Of a stretch of 47,922 bases of DNA, positions 7,687 to 17,297 are shown in pieces (within the stretch, counting starts at the first letter, position 1; every line of letters begins with the position of its first letter). A program made the translations under genes and the position numbers. Source of the DNA: Secundilactobacillus oryzae JCM 18671 (GTDB taxonomy: Bacteria; Bacillota; Bacilli; Lactobacillales; Lactobacillaceae); NCBI RefSeq assembly GCF_000740055.1, contig NZ_BBJM01000013.1, positions 1-47,922 of the forward strand. Direction: 5' to 3'. A model generated the notes under the pieces. That model had not been told where the DNA came from. It searched no databases and saw nothing but the letters and a program-made list of their open reading frames with translations.

Positions 7687-10600
7687 TTACTCTTTACGCT
7701 TCTTGCTGCCGACTAGTCCCATCACTGCCGTAAACGCTAGCATGATTAAGCCGGTAATGCCACTCACAGATTGTTTTTCTTCCGTTTGTGGTAGTTGCGT
7801 ATTCTGATTTTGAGCCTGAGTAGAAGTTTCGAGCGTTGCTGTGTTGGCTGTACCAGTACCTGTCTCAACACCACCCGGTTTACCAGCCTCTGCTGGATTT
7901 TCAGGATTAGTTGGTAATTCCGGTGTCGTTGGTTGGCCGGGTTGCTCTGGCGTTTCCGGAAGTTCAGGTGTACCTGGTTGTTCTGGTGTCCCAGGATTTC
8001 CTGGCTGCTCCGGTGTAGTGCCCGTGCCACCCCCGTTGCCACCACCATTATTAGTGGTTCGGTAAACGTAGATAACCGTTTGTGCCTCACCGGTCAAAGT
8101 GCCATCGGCTGCCGCACTACCGACACCCATCGTTACAAATGTATAACCATCAAAGGTCTTTTGCTCGGTTTCGTACGGATTGCCATAATCCATCCCCTCT
8201 GGGTAGGTCGCTTCTGCCGTACCCAGTTGGGTGCCATCTTCAGTTTGGTAAATCACTTGAACAGGCTTAGCCGCTAAAGTAACCAGAATCCCGACTTGGG
8301 CGGGTTCCACCACTTGAGATGAATTAGCCGCTAAAGCAAAGGTATTCCATACTTGTGGCTGATCAATATCTTGTAAAGTCGCTTTGTCGGGTACCTTAAC
8401 TTGGAAACTAATCGTTTGGTTCTGACCCGCAACGGTCGTTTGACCATCATCAGAAAGTACAAATCGGAAGGCCTTAATCTGCGACCAATCCGTCACTTGA
8501 TCCGCAGCTAGCCAGGTTGCGTCTGTAGCCCCAGTGACATCACTAAGCTGAGTAACCCCGTTTGGATAAATGGTATCTGAATCAAGTAACCCGGAAACTT
8601 TTGGTAACTAAGTTGTCGTGTAAGCAACCTGCACCTTACCTTGCCAACTAGCTGGCAAGGTAATTGGCCCCATTAAACTCACCGTGAAATTTGAATCCCG
8701 GTCAGTCCCATCGGTAATACCCAAGTCTCCAAGTGAAGGCAACTCATCGAGACCATATAGTTGCTGGAACGTTTCATCCGAATTGGCGCCAGTCGTCAAA
8801 TGAATTGTGGCAATGCCGTTTGGACTCAAGGTCACCGTTTGGCCCCAATCCGTCCCCTGTGCATCCGCAATGGTACCAACGACCTGTAAATGATTGGTCG
8901 TCGCAATGACGTAACTAGCCCCCGTTGTCACAACCTTTTTAGTGTTGCTTCCATTCGAGTTGACGTCTTGCTGGTCTGTGGTCAACACCGTATCTGTAAT
9001 ATTTGCTTCATCATCAACCGCCGGGACGACATAAGTTGGATCACCGAGGAAACCTACTAGTTTCAAATCAATCGTACGGTCGGCATCATTGGTGACATCA
9101 ACACCAAACGCAGCAGTTAAACCAGTCGTAGTTGTTAGGTAATGGGTCTTCCAAACGACCTTCACTCAAGCTTCGCCCGTTTGATTAAAATCAGCCTTTA
9201 CCAGTTCGACTGAATAGTTAGCACTAGCTGCCGTACTACCAGCATCATACGAAACGCCCTTAGGTAATAGTACATAGCCCGTGAATTCATTGTTTAATTG
9301 GGTGAGCGATGTCGAGGTTAGGTTAAATTTCACCCCAACTTGATGTTGCCCCTGCACCATTTGTTCACCGGATGTGGTGTCCGTGAAACCAACTTGAGCA
9401 GTCACAACCCGTTCCACCCCGGATGGCATTGTTCACAAGTTGTGCCGTTTGAGGCCCGAAGTATTTAACGAAGCCAGGATACTTCGATTCCCAATCTTCC
9501 TGCGTATAGGCATAGCGGCCGGCACCTTTATTGTCACCACCATAAAAGGCAACATACATTGAGTTTTTCACTTCACCCACATAACCCGCTTTCTATTGGG
9601 TCAAAATAGTTGCCGTGCCATACATTCCGGCTGGTGCCCAACCATAGTCTGGCGAATTAACATTGCTTGGTAACGTATCGTTGCCTTGCTTATGGAAGTA
9701 CAAAATGATTTCCTGAACCGTTTTACTCGTATCTAAGCCCATCGCTACTAGCTGATCTTTCGTGAGGGTTTGGTTGAGAGTGACCTCAGTATTCAAGGCA
9801 TGGTAAACCCCGTCACCATAATCCACCGCCAAAGTTGCATAAGGGGTTTCCGCGAGGACAACAGGATTCGTGTCACTTGAATCTGGTCTGAAGTAGAACG
9901 TTCCCGTATTGAATCCAGTAAATTGAAGATTTGGATCTAAATAGTAATGTAAGGTGTACATCGCAAAATCAAACGTCGAAGAAGTCGCAACAGCCGGCGT
10001 CAAGTAAGCGGTGAACCCCAACGTTGGGTTGTCCTCAGTGTAGAAAGTTTTATTAGGATTACCAGAGGTTGTCGCTGTATTACCTGCGCCATCGACCGGT
10101 CCCCGGTGAGCAACCGCATATGCCGTTCCAACAGTTGGTGGAATCGCATCTGATTCAGAAGGGGCGACCTGAATTGTCGCTACCGCACTATTCCCACTAA
10201 CCGTGTCATCATAATAGTTAGCTGAGTAGGCCCCCTTATTCTTCAAAGACGTATATGGCACCACGTCCGAATTTACGGTCGTGCGAATATTAAATAGATA
10301 ATTGATATCATTAGCTGCTTGCTCATTTTCAGAAGGCGCGACCAAATTCCAAGTGAGTAATGTTGTGCCATCCGCATTTTTCGTGAGGGTCGGTTCCATA
10401 GTACTCAAACCAGTGCCCGTTTTAAGTCCGACATACGTGAGACCCTTTGCCAATAAATAAGTGACTTTAATTGTGGAGCCGGGTTTGATAAAAATCTGAC
10501 CCTTCGTTGAAGTTGGGATGGTCACCCCAAATCCCCAAACGGCTACATCCCCTTTAGCGGGGTTGCTGTGCGTTTCACCGGCAGTACCACTTTCAACAGC

Positions 10601-11452
10601 AACAAGCTTGTTGGTCATACTACTCGTTTTGGCAGCCAAGATTTTTTCGCTCGCCTGGGCCGTTGCCGGATTAACCAATTCATCAGCTTCTAACTTAGCG
10701 GTCACCTTCACCTGTTGCCCGTTTGGAAAAATACCCGGTTTGGTCTTCAAAGCTAAAATGACACTGTCATACTGACCACTCTTAAGGGTTTCAAAGTTGT
10801 AAGTCAGCGTCCGCTTGCTGGGATCTCAAACCGGAATCGTGCCAGCAATCATCAAGTCAGTAACATTTTGCGTAAATTCGATGCCAACCGTGTCAGGAAC
10901 TTTCAGCGTTAATTTTGCATTGTGGAGCGTAAACTTTGGTCCAGTTGACTTTACCGTCACATTAAAATCAATCTCATTACCTGACGCAACTACTTTTTGA
11001 ACCGCTGAAATGACTGTTGAAATATTCGATGTATTCTCACCAACATTTTCCGGATCAGTTGGCGTGGTGGTTCCTCGACCATCTGCCGGAATCACCACTG
11101 CAGCTTCATTCGAATCCTCGTCGCTGGTTGGGGTTTCCGGATCGGTTGGCGCGTCTGTTGCGGCAGATTCCGCTGTAGCCGTTGCTGAAGTCATATTAGC
11201 TGCAGAGCGATTCGAACTTTCGCTGGTCGTTTCAGGAGCTACCTGAGATTCTGTCGAACTCGAAACTGCATCTTGGTCAGCTGCCGTTGTCCCGTCTCCC
11301 ATACTGGACGACGAAGCTGAGGATGCACTACTGGATGCCACGGTTGCCGTATCATCGGCTTTTACCGAAGCATTGTTATCCATTAGGCCGTAGCCTAACA
11401 CCGAACTACTGACTAACAAACTGTAAATAATTCGTTTTGTATTGAACTTCAA
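7687..11452 (-). pseudogene. LPXTG-anchored MucBP adhesin with four stops and one frameshift
   Basis: This was a secreted, sortase-anchored surface protein of about 1254 residues. The N-terminus is a signal peptide (MKFNTKRIIYSLLVSSSVL, cut near SVKA) and a Ser/Thr-rich linker. The middle consists of beta-rich adhesin domains. The C-terminus has a MucBP domain (from VQVIYQTEDGTQLG), a Pro-rich wall-spanning stretch, the sortase motif LPQTE, a hydrophobic segment and KKRKE. The frame is broken by TGA (10826), TAG (9593), a +1 insertion in the G run at 9417-9420, TGA (9166) and TAG (8608). Joining the pieces across these sites reads continuously. The likely start is TTG at 11452, 8 nt after GGGAGG; an upstream TTG at 11461 touches the ribosome binding site. 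Confidence 0.92.
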
Positions 11453-11477
11453 AATGATCAACCTCCCTATTGCTCAT

Positions 11478-11493
11478 TTGTATCCGTTTACAA
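11478..11493 (-). promoter_or_regulatory. cre-like box upstream of the adhesin pseudogene
   Basis: The minus-strand sequence TTGTAAACGGATACAA fits the degenerate cre consensus WTGNAANCGNWNNCW. It lies between a possible -10 (TATAAT, complement near 11500-11505) and the ribosome binding site, where bound CcpA would block transcription. No convincing -35 was found. Confidence 0.5.
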
Positions 11494-11562
11494 AACAAAT
11501 TATACTGAATCTTGCACCATTTACTATTGGTATGACTCGACTTTTATGAAAATACTCTAATT

Positions 11563-11597
11563 AAAAACGGGATCGACCATATTGGTCTATCCCGTTT
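11563..11597 (-). terminator. Terminator of the aminotransferase operon
   Basis: AAACGGGATAGACCA pairs with TGGTCGATCCCGTTT (15-bp stem with one mismatch) and is followed by TTAATT on the minus strand. Confidence 0.78.
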
Positions 11598-11606
11598 ACT
11601 CATCGT

Positions 11607-12722
11607 TTAATACTGTTTCAAGAATTTCGAAAGACGCTTTAGGCCCTCTCGGAGCGTTGCTTCATCGGTACAATAACCTAATCGTGCGTGACCCGGCATA
11701 TCAAACCGATTACCAGGTACTAAAAGCACGCCCTCTTCCTGCAGTAACCGAACACAAAATGCTTCTGTATCCTCAGGAATATCAAATTTAACGAATGAAG
11801 TTGAGACGGCCTGTGGGAGCACGACGCTAACGCGTGGTTCAGAATCCACCCAATCTTTTAAAATTTGTAGGTTGTTCAGCACAATCTTCTTGTTCCGCGC
11901 TAAGACTTGATCCTTATGACGTAAGACATGCACCGCCATCAAATCGTTGAAGATCCCAGCGCAAATCATCGTGTAATCTCGATACTTCCGGAAAATGTCA
12001 GCTAGTTCAGTATTAGTTGCGGTCCAGCCCACCCGAATACCGGGAATGGAGTAAGTCTTCGAAAGCGAATTAGTCGCAATTCCTTTGTCATACAAATCAA
12101 TAATTGAGGCAAAGTTTTCGGGATGATCAAGGGGTAGATAAACCTCATCAACTAACACGTATGCCCCCACTGATTTGGCAATTTCCACCACTTGTTCTAA
12201 AAATTCGCGACTTAATAGTGTCCCAGTTGGGTTATTCGCATTATTCAAACAAATCATTTTAGTATCTGGCCGGATTAGCGCTTTTAGTTCGTCAATGTCA
12301 GGATACCAATCAGCATCTTCCTTGATGTGCCAAAAGTCGACTTCAGCGCCTAACGATTTAGGAATGTCATATAACTGTTGGTAGGATGGATATTCAGAAA
12401 TGACGTGGTCACCTGGCTCAATCAGCGAGTATAAAGCTAGATGATTAGCTCCAGTGGCCCCATTCGTTTGCAGAATGTTTTCAGGAGCCACGTGATCATA
12501 AAGTTTAGCCACCTCTTCTTTAAACTCTGGTGAACCTTCAATCCAGCCGTAATTCATCTTTTGTTCGTCTAGCATTTGGTAGAAACTTTGACCGTTTTCA
12601 CCATCTAAATTCAAAACTTCGTGCATCGTCATTGAAGAAACCGTACTTTGAGCGATGTCATAAGTTGCACTCTTTTCCCAAACGTTCAGCCATTCCTCGA
12701 CGCCAAATCCTGCAATTTCCAC
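11607..12722 (-). CDS. PLP-dependent class I/II aminotransferase
   Basis: A 371-residue fold-type I PLP enzyme of the aspartate aminotransferase family. The expected residues are all visible: NNPTG at 163-167, the pyridine-binding Asp in VDEVY (Asp192, Tyr195), the Schiff-base Lys222 in SLSKTYSIPG, and the substrate-binding Arg near the C-terminus in ARLGYC. The start is GTG at 12722, 9 nt after AGGAG. It lies 22 bp downstream of the APC permease at 12745, so the two are one operon and the enzyme probably acts on the permease substrate. The exact amino acid is not determined by sequence. Capreomycidine-synthase-like members look similar, so a reaction other than transamination is possible. 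Confidence 0.85.
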   Translation of the reverse strand: MEIAGFGVEEWLNVWEKSATYDIAQSTVSSMTMHEVLNLDGENGQSFYQMLDEQKMNYGWIEGSPEFKEEVAKLYDHVAPENILQTNGATGANHLALYSLIEPGDHVISEYPSYQQLYDIPKSLGAEVDFWHIKEDADWYPDIDELKALIRPDTKMICLNNANNPTGTLLSREFLEQVVEIAKSVGAYVLVDEVYLPLDHPENFASIIDLYDKGIATNSLSKTYSIPGIRVGWTATNTELADIFRKYRDYTMICAGIFNDLMAVHVLRHKDQVLARNKKIVLNNLQILKDWVDSEPRVSVVLPQAVSTSFVKFDIPEDTEAFCVRLLQEEGVLLVPGNRFDMPGHARLGYCTDEATLREGLKRLSKFLKQY

Positions 12723-12744
12723 AGTTGATCACTCCTAAATAGTT

Positions 12745-14175
12745 TTATACTGAAATTTTACCCGTTGCGAGTAACACAATACTAAGTACTGCCCCTAACA
12801 CGATGAAGCAAGTGACGAGCCATTCACCTTTTGAGAGCCAATGTGCCGCACCGTTATCTGTACGTGCTTTGGCAAAGAAGAAAATACCTGGAATATAGGC
12901 AATGAAGCACAGTAATAGATACTGTAAGCCAGCCATATAAATTCCTGCACACTGGAAGGCAAACGCAAAAATTCCGTAAAAGAGTTGCACGTTGCTGCCC
13001 TTTTCAGCGCGATGTTGCCAAGCGTATTTAATTTGGTACGCTGCTACGAAAATGTAGCAAATCACGATAGCTGCCGTACAGAGGGAATAGGCAAAGTTAT
13101 AGGCCTTTCCCGTGAAGAGCAATGTAAATAAGAATAATTGAATCAACACGGCAGTAATAACCAAGGCAAAAGTTGGCGCCTTGAATTTATTTTCTCGCCC
13201 AAAAATTGGCGGTAATAAATGCCGTTTCGTCATCAACAGCATCGTTTCTGCTGGCAACATTGTCCATGACAACCATGAACCAATGATGGAGATAATTAAA
13301 CCAACACTAATGAAAGCACCGCCCCAAGCACCAACCATGTCTCTGAAAATGTAGACCATCGCTGGTTGGTTGATGTTGGCCAAATCAGACCGGCTCATGT
13401 AGCCGTATGGTAAGACTGAAGCTAAAACGTAAATCAGTAACAAGCACATTAACCCAATGATGGTTGCACGGCCGGCATCCTTCTTGTTTTCAGCACGAGA
13501 CGACATCATGGCTGCCCCTTCAATCCCGACGAAGACCCACATCATCACCATCATACAGTTTTTAATTTGTTCACCGATACCTACCCCGCCGTTAAAGTTA
13601 CCGGAAACGTTATTCCAGAATGCGGCGGTAAAGAGGTTGGCTTTGAATAAAATGATGGCCACCACAATGAACGTAAAGAGCGGAATCAACTTACAAATCG
13701 TGATAATTGCGTTTACAAATGCGGCACTTTCCACACCTCGATTGACCACATAGGTTAATCCCCATGAGATCACACTGGCACCAATAATCGATGGGACGTT
13801 TTGACCCGTCTTGAATACTGGCATGAAGTAACCCAACGTACTCATCAACACAGTTGCAAATGCCACGTTACCTAGCCAGGCGGACAGCCAATAACCCCAG
13901 CCACTAATAAAGCCAGCATACTGACCGAATCCTTCTTCTGCATAAGCAAAAATTCCTTCGAGATCCGGGCGCTTTAAAATTAAATTGTTTAATGATAGCG
14001 AAAGCATTAAAATCCCGAATCCGACGATTACCCAAGCCAATAAGACTGGTCCAGGTGAAGCGGCAATTGCTAAATCTGACGTCAGCGCAAAGACTCCTGC
14101 GCCGATTGATGACGTGACGACCATAGCCACCAGGGCTGTGAGGCCAATACCCTTTTTCTGCTGTGATTCTTGCAT
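12745..14175 (-). CDS. APC-family basic amino acid/polyamine antiporter-like permease
   Basis: A 476-residue polytopic permease of the APA (ArcD/arginine-ornithine antiporter-like) branch of the APC superfamily. The N-terminal motif SSIGAGVFAL in the first membrane helix is the unwound substrate-binding segment typical of APC proteins. The GIEGAAMMSSRAE stretch matches helix 6 and its following loop. About 12 membrane segments can be counted by eye. I place the start at ATG 14175, 8 nt after GGAGG; an ATG at 14181 is too close to the ribosome binding site. It is followed by the aminotransferase in the same operon. Exchange of an amino acid for its product is a reasonable guess. Confidence 0.85.
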   Translation of the reverse strand: MQESQQKKGIGLTALVAMVVTSSIGAGVFALTSDLAIAASPGPVLLAWVIVGFGILMLSLSLNNLILKRPDLEGIFAYAEEGFGQYAGFISGWGYWLSAWLGNVAFATVLMSTLGYFMPVFKTGQNVPSIIGASVISWGLTYVVNRGVESAAFVNAIITICKLIPLFTFIVVAIILFKANLFTAAFWNNVSGNFNGGVGIGEQIKNCMMVMMWVFVGIEGAAMMSSRAENKKDAGRATIIGLMCLLLIYVLASVLPYGYMSRSDLANINQPAMVYIFRDMVGAWGGAFISVGLIISIIGSWLSWTMLPAETMLLMTKRHLLPPIFGRENKFKAPTFALVITAVLIQLFLFTLLFTGKAYNFAYSLCTAAIVICYIFVAAYQIKYAWQHRAEKGSNVQLFYGIFAFAFQCAGIYMAGLQYLLLCFIAYIPGIFFFAKARTDNGAAHWLSKGEWLVTCFIVLGAVLSIVLLATGKISV

Positions 14176-14280
14176 ATTCATCCCCTCCAAACGGATATTC
14201 ATGATAACTAAAGCGTTACCATTGCTGTATTTTAACATTTTCCTATGGAGAACCCCTAGCGTAAGCCTGAGCAAAAAGAA

Positions 14281-14300
14281 AAACCATCCGCAGATGGTTT
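14281..14300 (-). terminator. Terminator after the epimerase gene
   Basis: The minus-strand hairpin AAACCATC-TGCG-GATGGTTT is followed by TTCTTTTT. It separates the epimerase transcript from the downstream permease/aminotransferase pair, though some read-through is possible. Confidence 0.75.
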
Positions 14301-14317
14301 TCGTTTATTCTTTAATT

Positions 14318-15655
14318 TTACCAACCAATTTCGTCGGCATTATCTGGCAATTCAAGTTTCCCCGCAGCCAACTCACTGAAGGCTTGATCTAACATACCGA
14401 ATGCTTGATCAAGTTGTTCTTCAGTAATAACCAACGGTGGCTGGAACCGTAAGATGTTGCCACGCAGACTAATGATAATTGCACCTAATTCAAAGACGCG
14501 GTAAATCAGCTTCGTTGTAGCCTCAGGATCTGGTTCGCCCGTTTCGGGATCAACGATATCAATTCCACCATCAAGACCATACATCCGAAAATCACCGATA
14601 AACGGATATTTAGCCTTTTCCTTGGCGAAGAAGTCACTCGCTTTTTTGCCCAATTTTACGGAGCGGCCAACTAGGTCCTCGTCCTCCATAACGTCCAACG
14701 TTGCCATTGCGGCAGCGGTTGTTACCGGGTTACCGGCAGTCGTGAAGACGTTAGCCGGCGCGTTGAGCGATTCGAGAATCTCTTTGCGACCGATAACCGC
14801 ACTAAGTGGCATCCCGGAGGCTAGCGATTTACCGACGACCATCAAATCAGGTTCAACATCAAAGTGCTCAATGGACCACCATTTTCCGGAACGGCCCATT
14901 CCCTGGTTCACTTCGTCAACAGCTAGCAAAATGCCATTTTTCTTAGCAAACGCCGCCAGTTTTTGTACGAATGCAGTTGGCGCTTTCACAATACCGCCAT
15001 CACCCTGAATGGGTTCAATGACAACAGCCGCAACCTCCTCAGCTGGTAAATACGTTTCAAATGGTTGCAAAAAGGCTTTAAACATGCGATCAACAAACGC
15101 GTCTTCATCCTCGCCATCAAGCCGTTGCCACGGATCAGGATAAGGCACCTTTACGACGTCAGGTAGTAAAGGTCCAATCTTGCGCGACATGTTGAGGCTG
15201 ACCGAAGATAATGTTAGCGAACCAAAGGTAGAACCGTGATAAGCCCCAGTAAAACTCACAATGTAAGGCCGACCAGTATAGGCGCGGGCAAACTTAATCA
15301 TGGCATCATTGGCATCCGAACCAGAATTCCCCCATGATAACTCAACCGGTCCACTAATTGGCGCCAGCGCTGCTAAGCGCGGTGCCAGTTTAACGGCTGG
15401 ATTATTGGCAAAATAGGCTGGCGTATACTGAATCAGTTTTGCCGCCTGGTCTTGGATTGCTTTAACAATGTGGGGATGCGAGTGACCGGTATTGGTCGAT
15501 GACGCGCTTGCCAACAAGTCAATATATGTCTTGCCGTCAGCGTCAGTAATCGTTGCACCCTTTCCACTGTCTACCACAATATTGAAGTATTTTACACGTG
15601 AAGCCTTTGAAAATGCCTTTGATTCATCATCTAACAAGCGTTTGTTCTCGCTCAT
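14318..15655 (-). CDS. Isoleucine 2-epimerase-like class III PLP enzyme
   Basis: A 445-residue fold-type I PLP protein that generic annotation would call 4-aminobutyrate aminotransferase. Many stretches closely resemble the Lactobacillus buchneri isoleucine 2-epimerase as I remember it: LLASAS near 48, GNSGSDANDA near 109, EPIQGDGGIVKAP near 214, DEVNQGMGRSGK near 247, GKSLASGMPLSAVIG with Lys276 as Schiff base, GNILRFQPPLVI, and a C-terminal EIGW. That enzyme racemises or epimerises nonpolar amino acids such as Ile, Leu and Val at the alpha carbon. The gene starts 2 nt after the BcaP-like permease stop, so the two are co-translated. Substrate range is inferred from homology recalled without a search. 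Confidence 0.82.
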   Translation of the reverse strand: MSENKRLLDDESKAFSKASRVKYFNIVVDSGKGATITDADGKTYIDLLASASSTNTGHSHPHIVKAIQDQAAKLIQYTPAYFANNPAVKLAPRLAALAPISGPVELSWGNSGSDANDAMIKFARAYTGRPYIVSFTGAYHGSTFGSLTLSSVSLNMSRKIGPLLPDVVKVPYPDPWQRLDGEDEDAFVDRMFKAFLQPFETYLPAEEVAAVVIEPIQGDGGIVKAPTAFVQKLAAFAKKNGILLAVDEVNQGMGRSGKWWSIEHFDVEPDLMVVGKSLASGMPLSAVIGRKEILESLNAPANVFTTAGNPVTTAAAMATLDVMEDEDLVGRSVKLGKKASDFFAKEKAKYPFIGDFRMYGLDGGIDIVDPETGEPDPEATTKLIYRVFELGAIIISLRGNILRFQPPLVITEEQLDQAFGMLDQAFSELAAGKLELPDNADEIGW

Positions 15656-15657
15656 AC

Positions 15658-17106
15658 TTAGTCCTTCTTTCCTTTATTCCCTTGTTGTAGGTAGGAATGG
15701 TGAATTCCATAGGTAAAATAAATTACTAATCCGATTAGGAACCAGATGCCCGCGTAAAGCTTTGCTTGGATATCAAGTCCCCAGAAGATTCCGAGGGTGC
15801 CAAGGAAGCCTAACGCTGGTAGAACTGGGTAAAACGGCATTTTGAAGCTTGGTTCTGGAATATCTTTTCCTTCACGACGACGTAAGGCATACATCCCCAA
15901 CGAAACGAACATAAAGGCAATCAGGGTTCCCGCTGAAATCAATTGCGCTAAGAACGCAAATGGGAAGAACGCACCAATTAAGATACCAATCACTGTTAAC
16001 AAAATTAAGGCGTGGTTTGGTCGCTTCTTTTCATCAAGCTGACCCAACCATTTTGGTAGCATACCGTCACGACCAAATGAGTAAATCAAACGGGAGCCGG
16101 CAAGCATCATACCAATCAAAGCAGTGAACATCCCTAACACAGCGACACCCTGTACAATAGCGGCAATAGTGCCATGACCACTTTGTCGTAGTGCCCAACC
16201 AACTGGTTCAGCGTTGTTCGCGTAATCTGAATACTTGAACATACCAACAAGCACTAAGGCGACGGCCATAAACAACACAACGGCAATTGCAAGCGAACCG
16301 AGGATACCACGAGGCATCGTCTTTTGGGGATCCTTGGCTTCTGCAGAGTTAGCCGCAATAGAATCAAAGCCAATGTAGGCCAAGAAAATCATTGAAATTC
16401 CTGAGTAGATTCCTTGCCAACCACCAAATGCCGTACCATCAGCATTTTGATGGTATGCAGGAATAAATGGTACATAGTTGCTAACCTTAATGGCCGTTGC
16501 CCCAACAATAATGAAGACGATAACGGCAAGAACCTTTAAGACCACTAATACATTTTCAACTCTGGCAGCTTGTGAAACACCGTATGCCAGGAGTAATGCG
16601 ACCATTAACATAATGACAACGGCAAGTAGGTCAACGACCCCACCATCAGTTCCAAAGGCGTTAGCAAGCGACTTCGGCATCTCTAAGCCTAATGGTGCAA
16701 TCAGTCCTCTAAAGTTGGCGGACAGCCCTGATGCCACGAAGGCAACTGCGATGAAATACTCGGCCAGCAGTGCCCAACCGGCAATCCAGCCAAAGAATTC
16801 ACCAAAAATCACGTTAATCCATGAATAAGCCGATCCGGCAAATGGCATGGCTGCAGACATTTCTGCGTAGGCAAACGCAACTAATCCGGCCACGATTGCG
16901 GCCCCTAAGAAGGACAGTGCAACCGCTGGACCAGCATGTTGTGCCGCCACAACACCTGGTAAGGTAAAGATGGAAGTCGATACAATCGTCCCCACCCCTA
17001 ACGCTAAGAAATCTCTCACTCGAAGCGAACGAACTAGATGGGCATCCTTATCTTCGTAGACGTTTGGATCCTCTTTCAAAAATATCTTTTCTTTCAAACT
17101 ACTCAT
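15658..17106 (-). CDS. APC-family amino acid permease (BcaP/CAT-like)
   Basis: A 482-residue membrane permease of the cationic amino acid transporter (CAT) branch of APC, the group containing lactococcal BcaP and bacillus YfnA/YhdG. Helix 1 holds GVGTIVSTSIFTLPG, the substrate-binding unwound segment. FLAYIGFDSIAANSAEAK is the conserved helix 6 signature, and GSRLIYSFGRDGMLP is the helix 8-9 loop. About 12-14 membrane segments are present. The ATG follows GGAGG. It has a good promoter at 17176-17204 and is immediately followed by the epimerase, which suggests branched-chain amino acid transport. That substrate is inference from family and context. Confidence 0.87.
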   Translation of the reverse strand: MSSLKEKIFLKEDPNVYEDKDAHLVRSLRVRDFLALGVGTIVSTSIFTLPGVVAAQHAGPAVALSFLGAAIVAGLVAFAYAEMSAAMPFAGSAYSWINVIFGEFFGWIAGWALLAEYFIAVAFVASGLSANFRGLIAPLGLEMPKSLANAFGTDGGVVDLLAVVIMLMVALLLAYGVSQAARVENVLVVLKVLAVIVFIIVGATAIKVSNYVPFIPAYHQNADGTAFGGWQGIYSGISMIFLAYIGFDSIAANSAEAKDPQKTMPRGILGSLAIAVVLFMAVALVLVGMFKYSDYANNAEPVGWALRQSGHGTIAAIVQGVAVLGMFTALIGMMLAGSRLIYSFGRDGMLPKWLGQLDEKKRPNHALILLTVIGILIGAFFPFAFLAQLISAGTLIAFMFVSLGMYALRRREGKDIPEPSFKMPFYPVLPALGFLGTLGIFWGLDIQAKLYAGIWFLIGLVIYFTYGIHHSYLQQGNKGKKD

Positions 17107-17175
17107 TCAGAAACCTCCAATAAATTAAATCAATAACAATAATCGCAAAATGAATTATTAGAATATGATTAGTAC

Positions 17176-17204
17176 ATTCTAACAGGATTAAAAAACCCCG
17201 TCAA
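17176..17204 (-). promoter_or_regulatory. Promoter of the permease-epimerase operon
   Basis: The minus strand shows -35 TTGACG (17199-17204), 17 nt and -10 TAGAAT (17176-17181), giving a leader of about 60 nt before the permease start. Confidence 0.75.
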
Positions 17205-17231
17205 TGCGGTTTCGCCATTAACGCAAAAGAA

Positions 17232-17258
17232 AACCCAAACCATTTCCTGGTTTGGGTT
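17232..17258 (-). terminator. Terminator of metNIQ
   Basis: A perfect 11-bp stem AACCCAAACCA/TGGTTTGGGTT with a 5-nt loop, followed by TTCTTTTG on the minus strand. Confidence 0.82.
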
Positions 17259-17297
17259 CAAAAAGCTTCAATTAGTTAACACTTGATAATTTGCTGC

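Noticed and set aside
7841-8277. Plus-strand Pro/Gly/Val-rich open frames opposite the adhesin C-terminus
   Set aside because: They are mirror translations of the Pro-rich wall-spanning repeats of the adhesin and carry no start signals.
8608-10828. Programmed stop-codon recoding in the adhesin
   Set aside because: Both TGA and TAG occur, a frameshift is also present, and many intact genes in the window end normally. Pseudogene decay is the simpler explanation.
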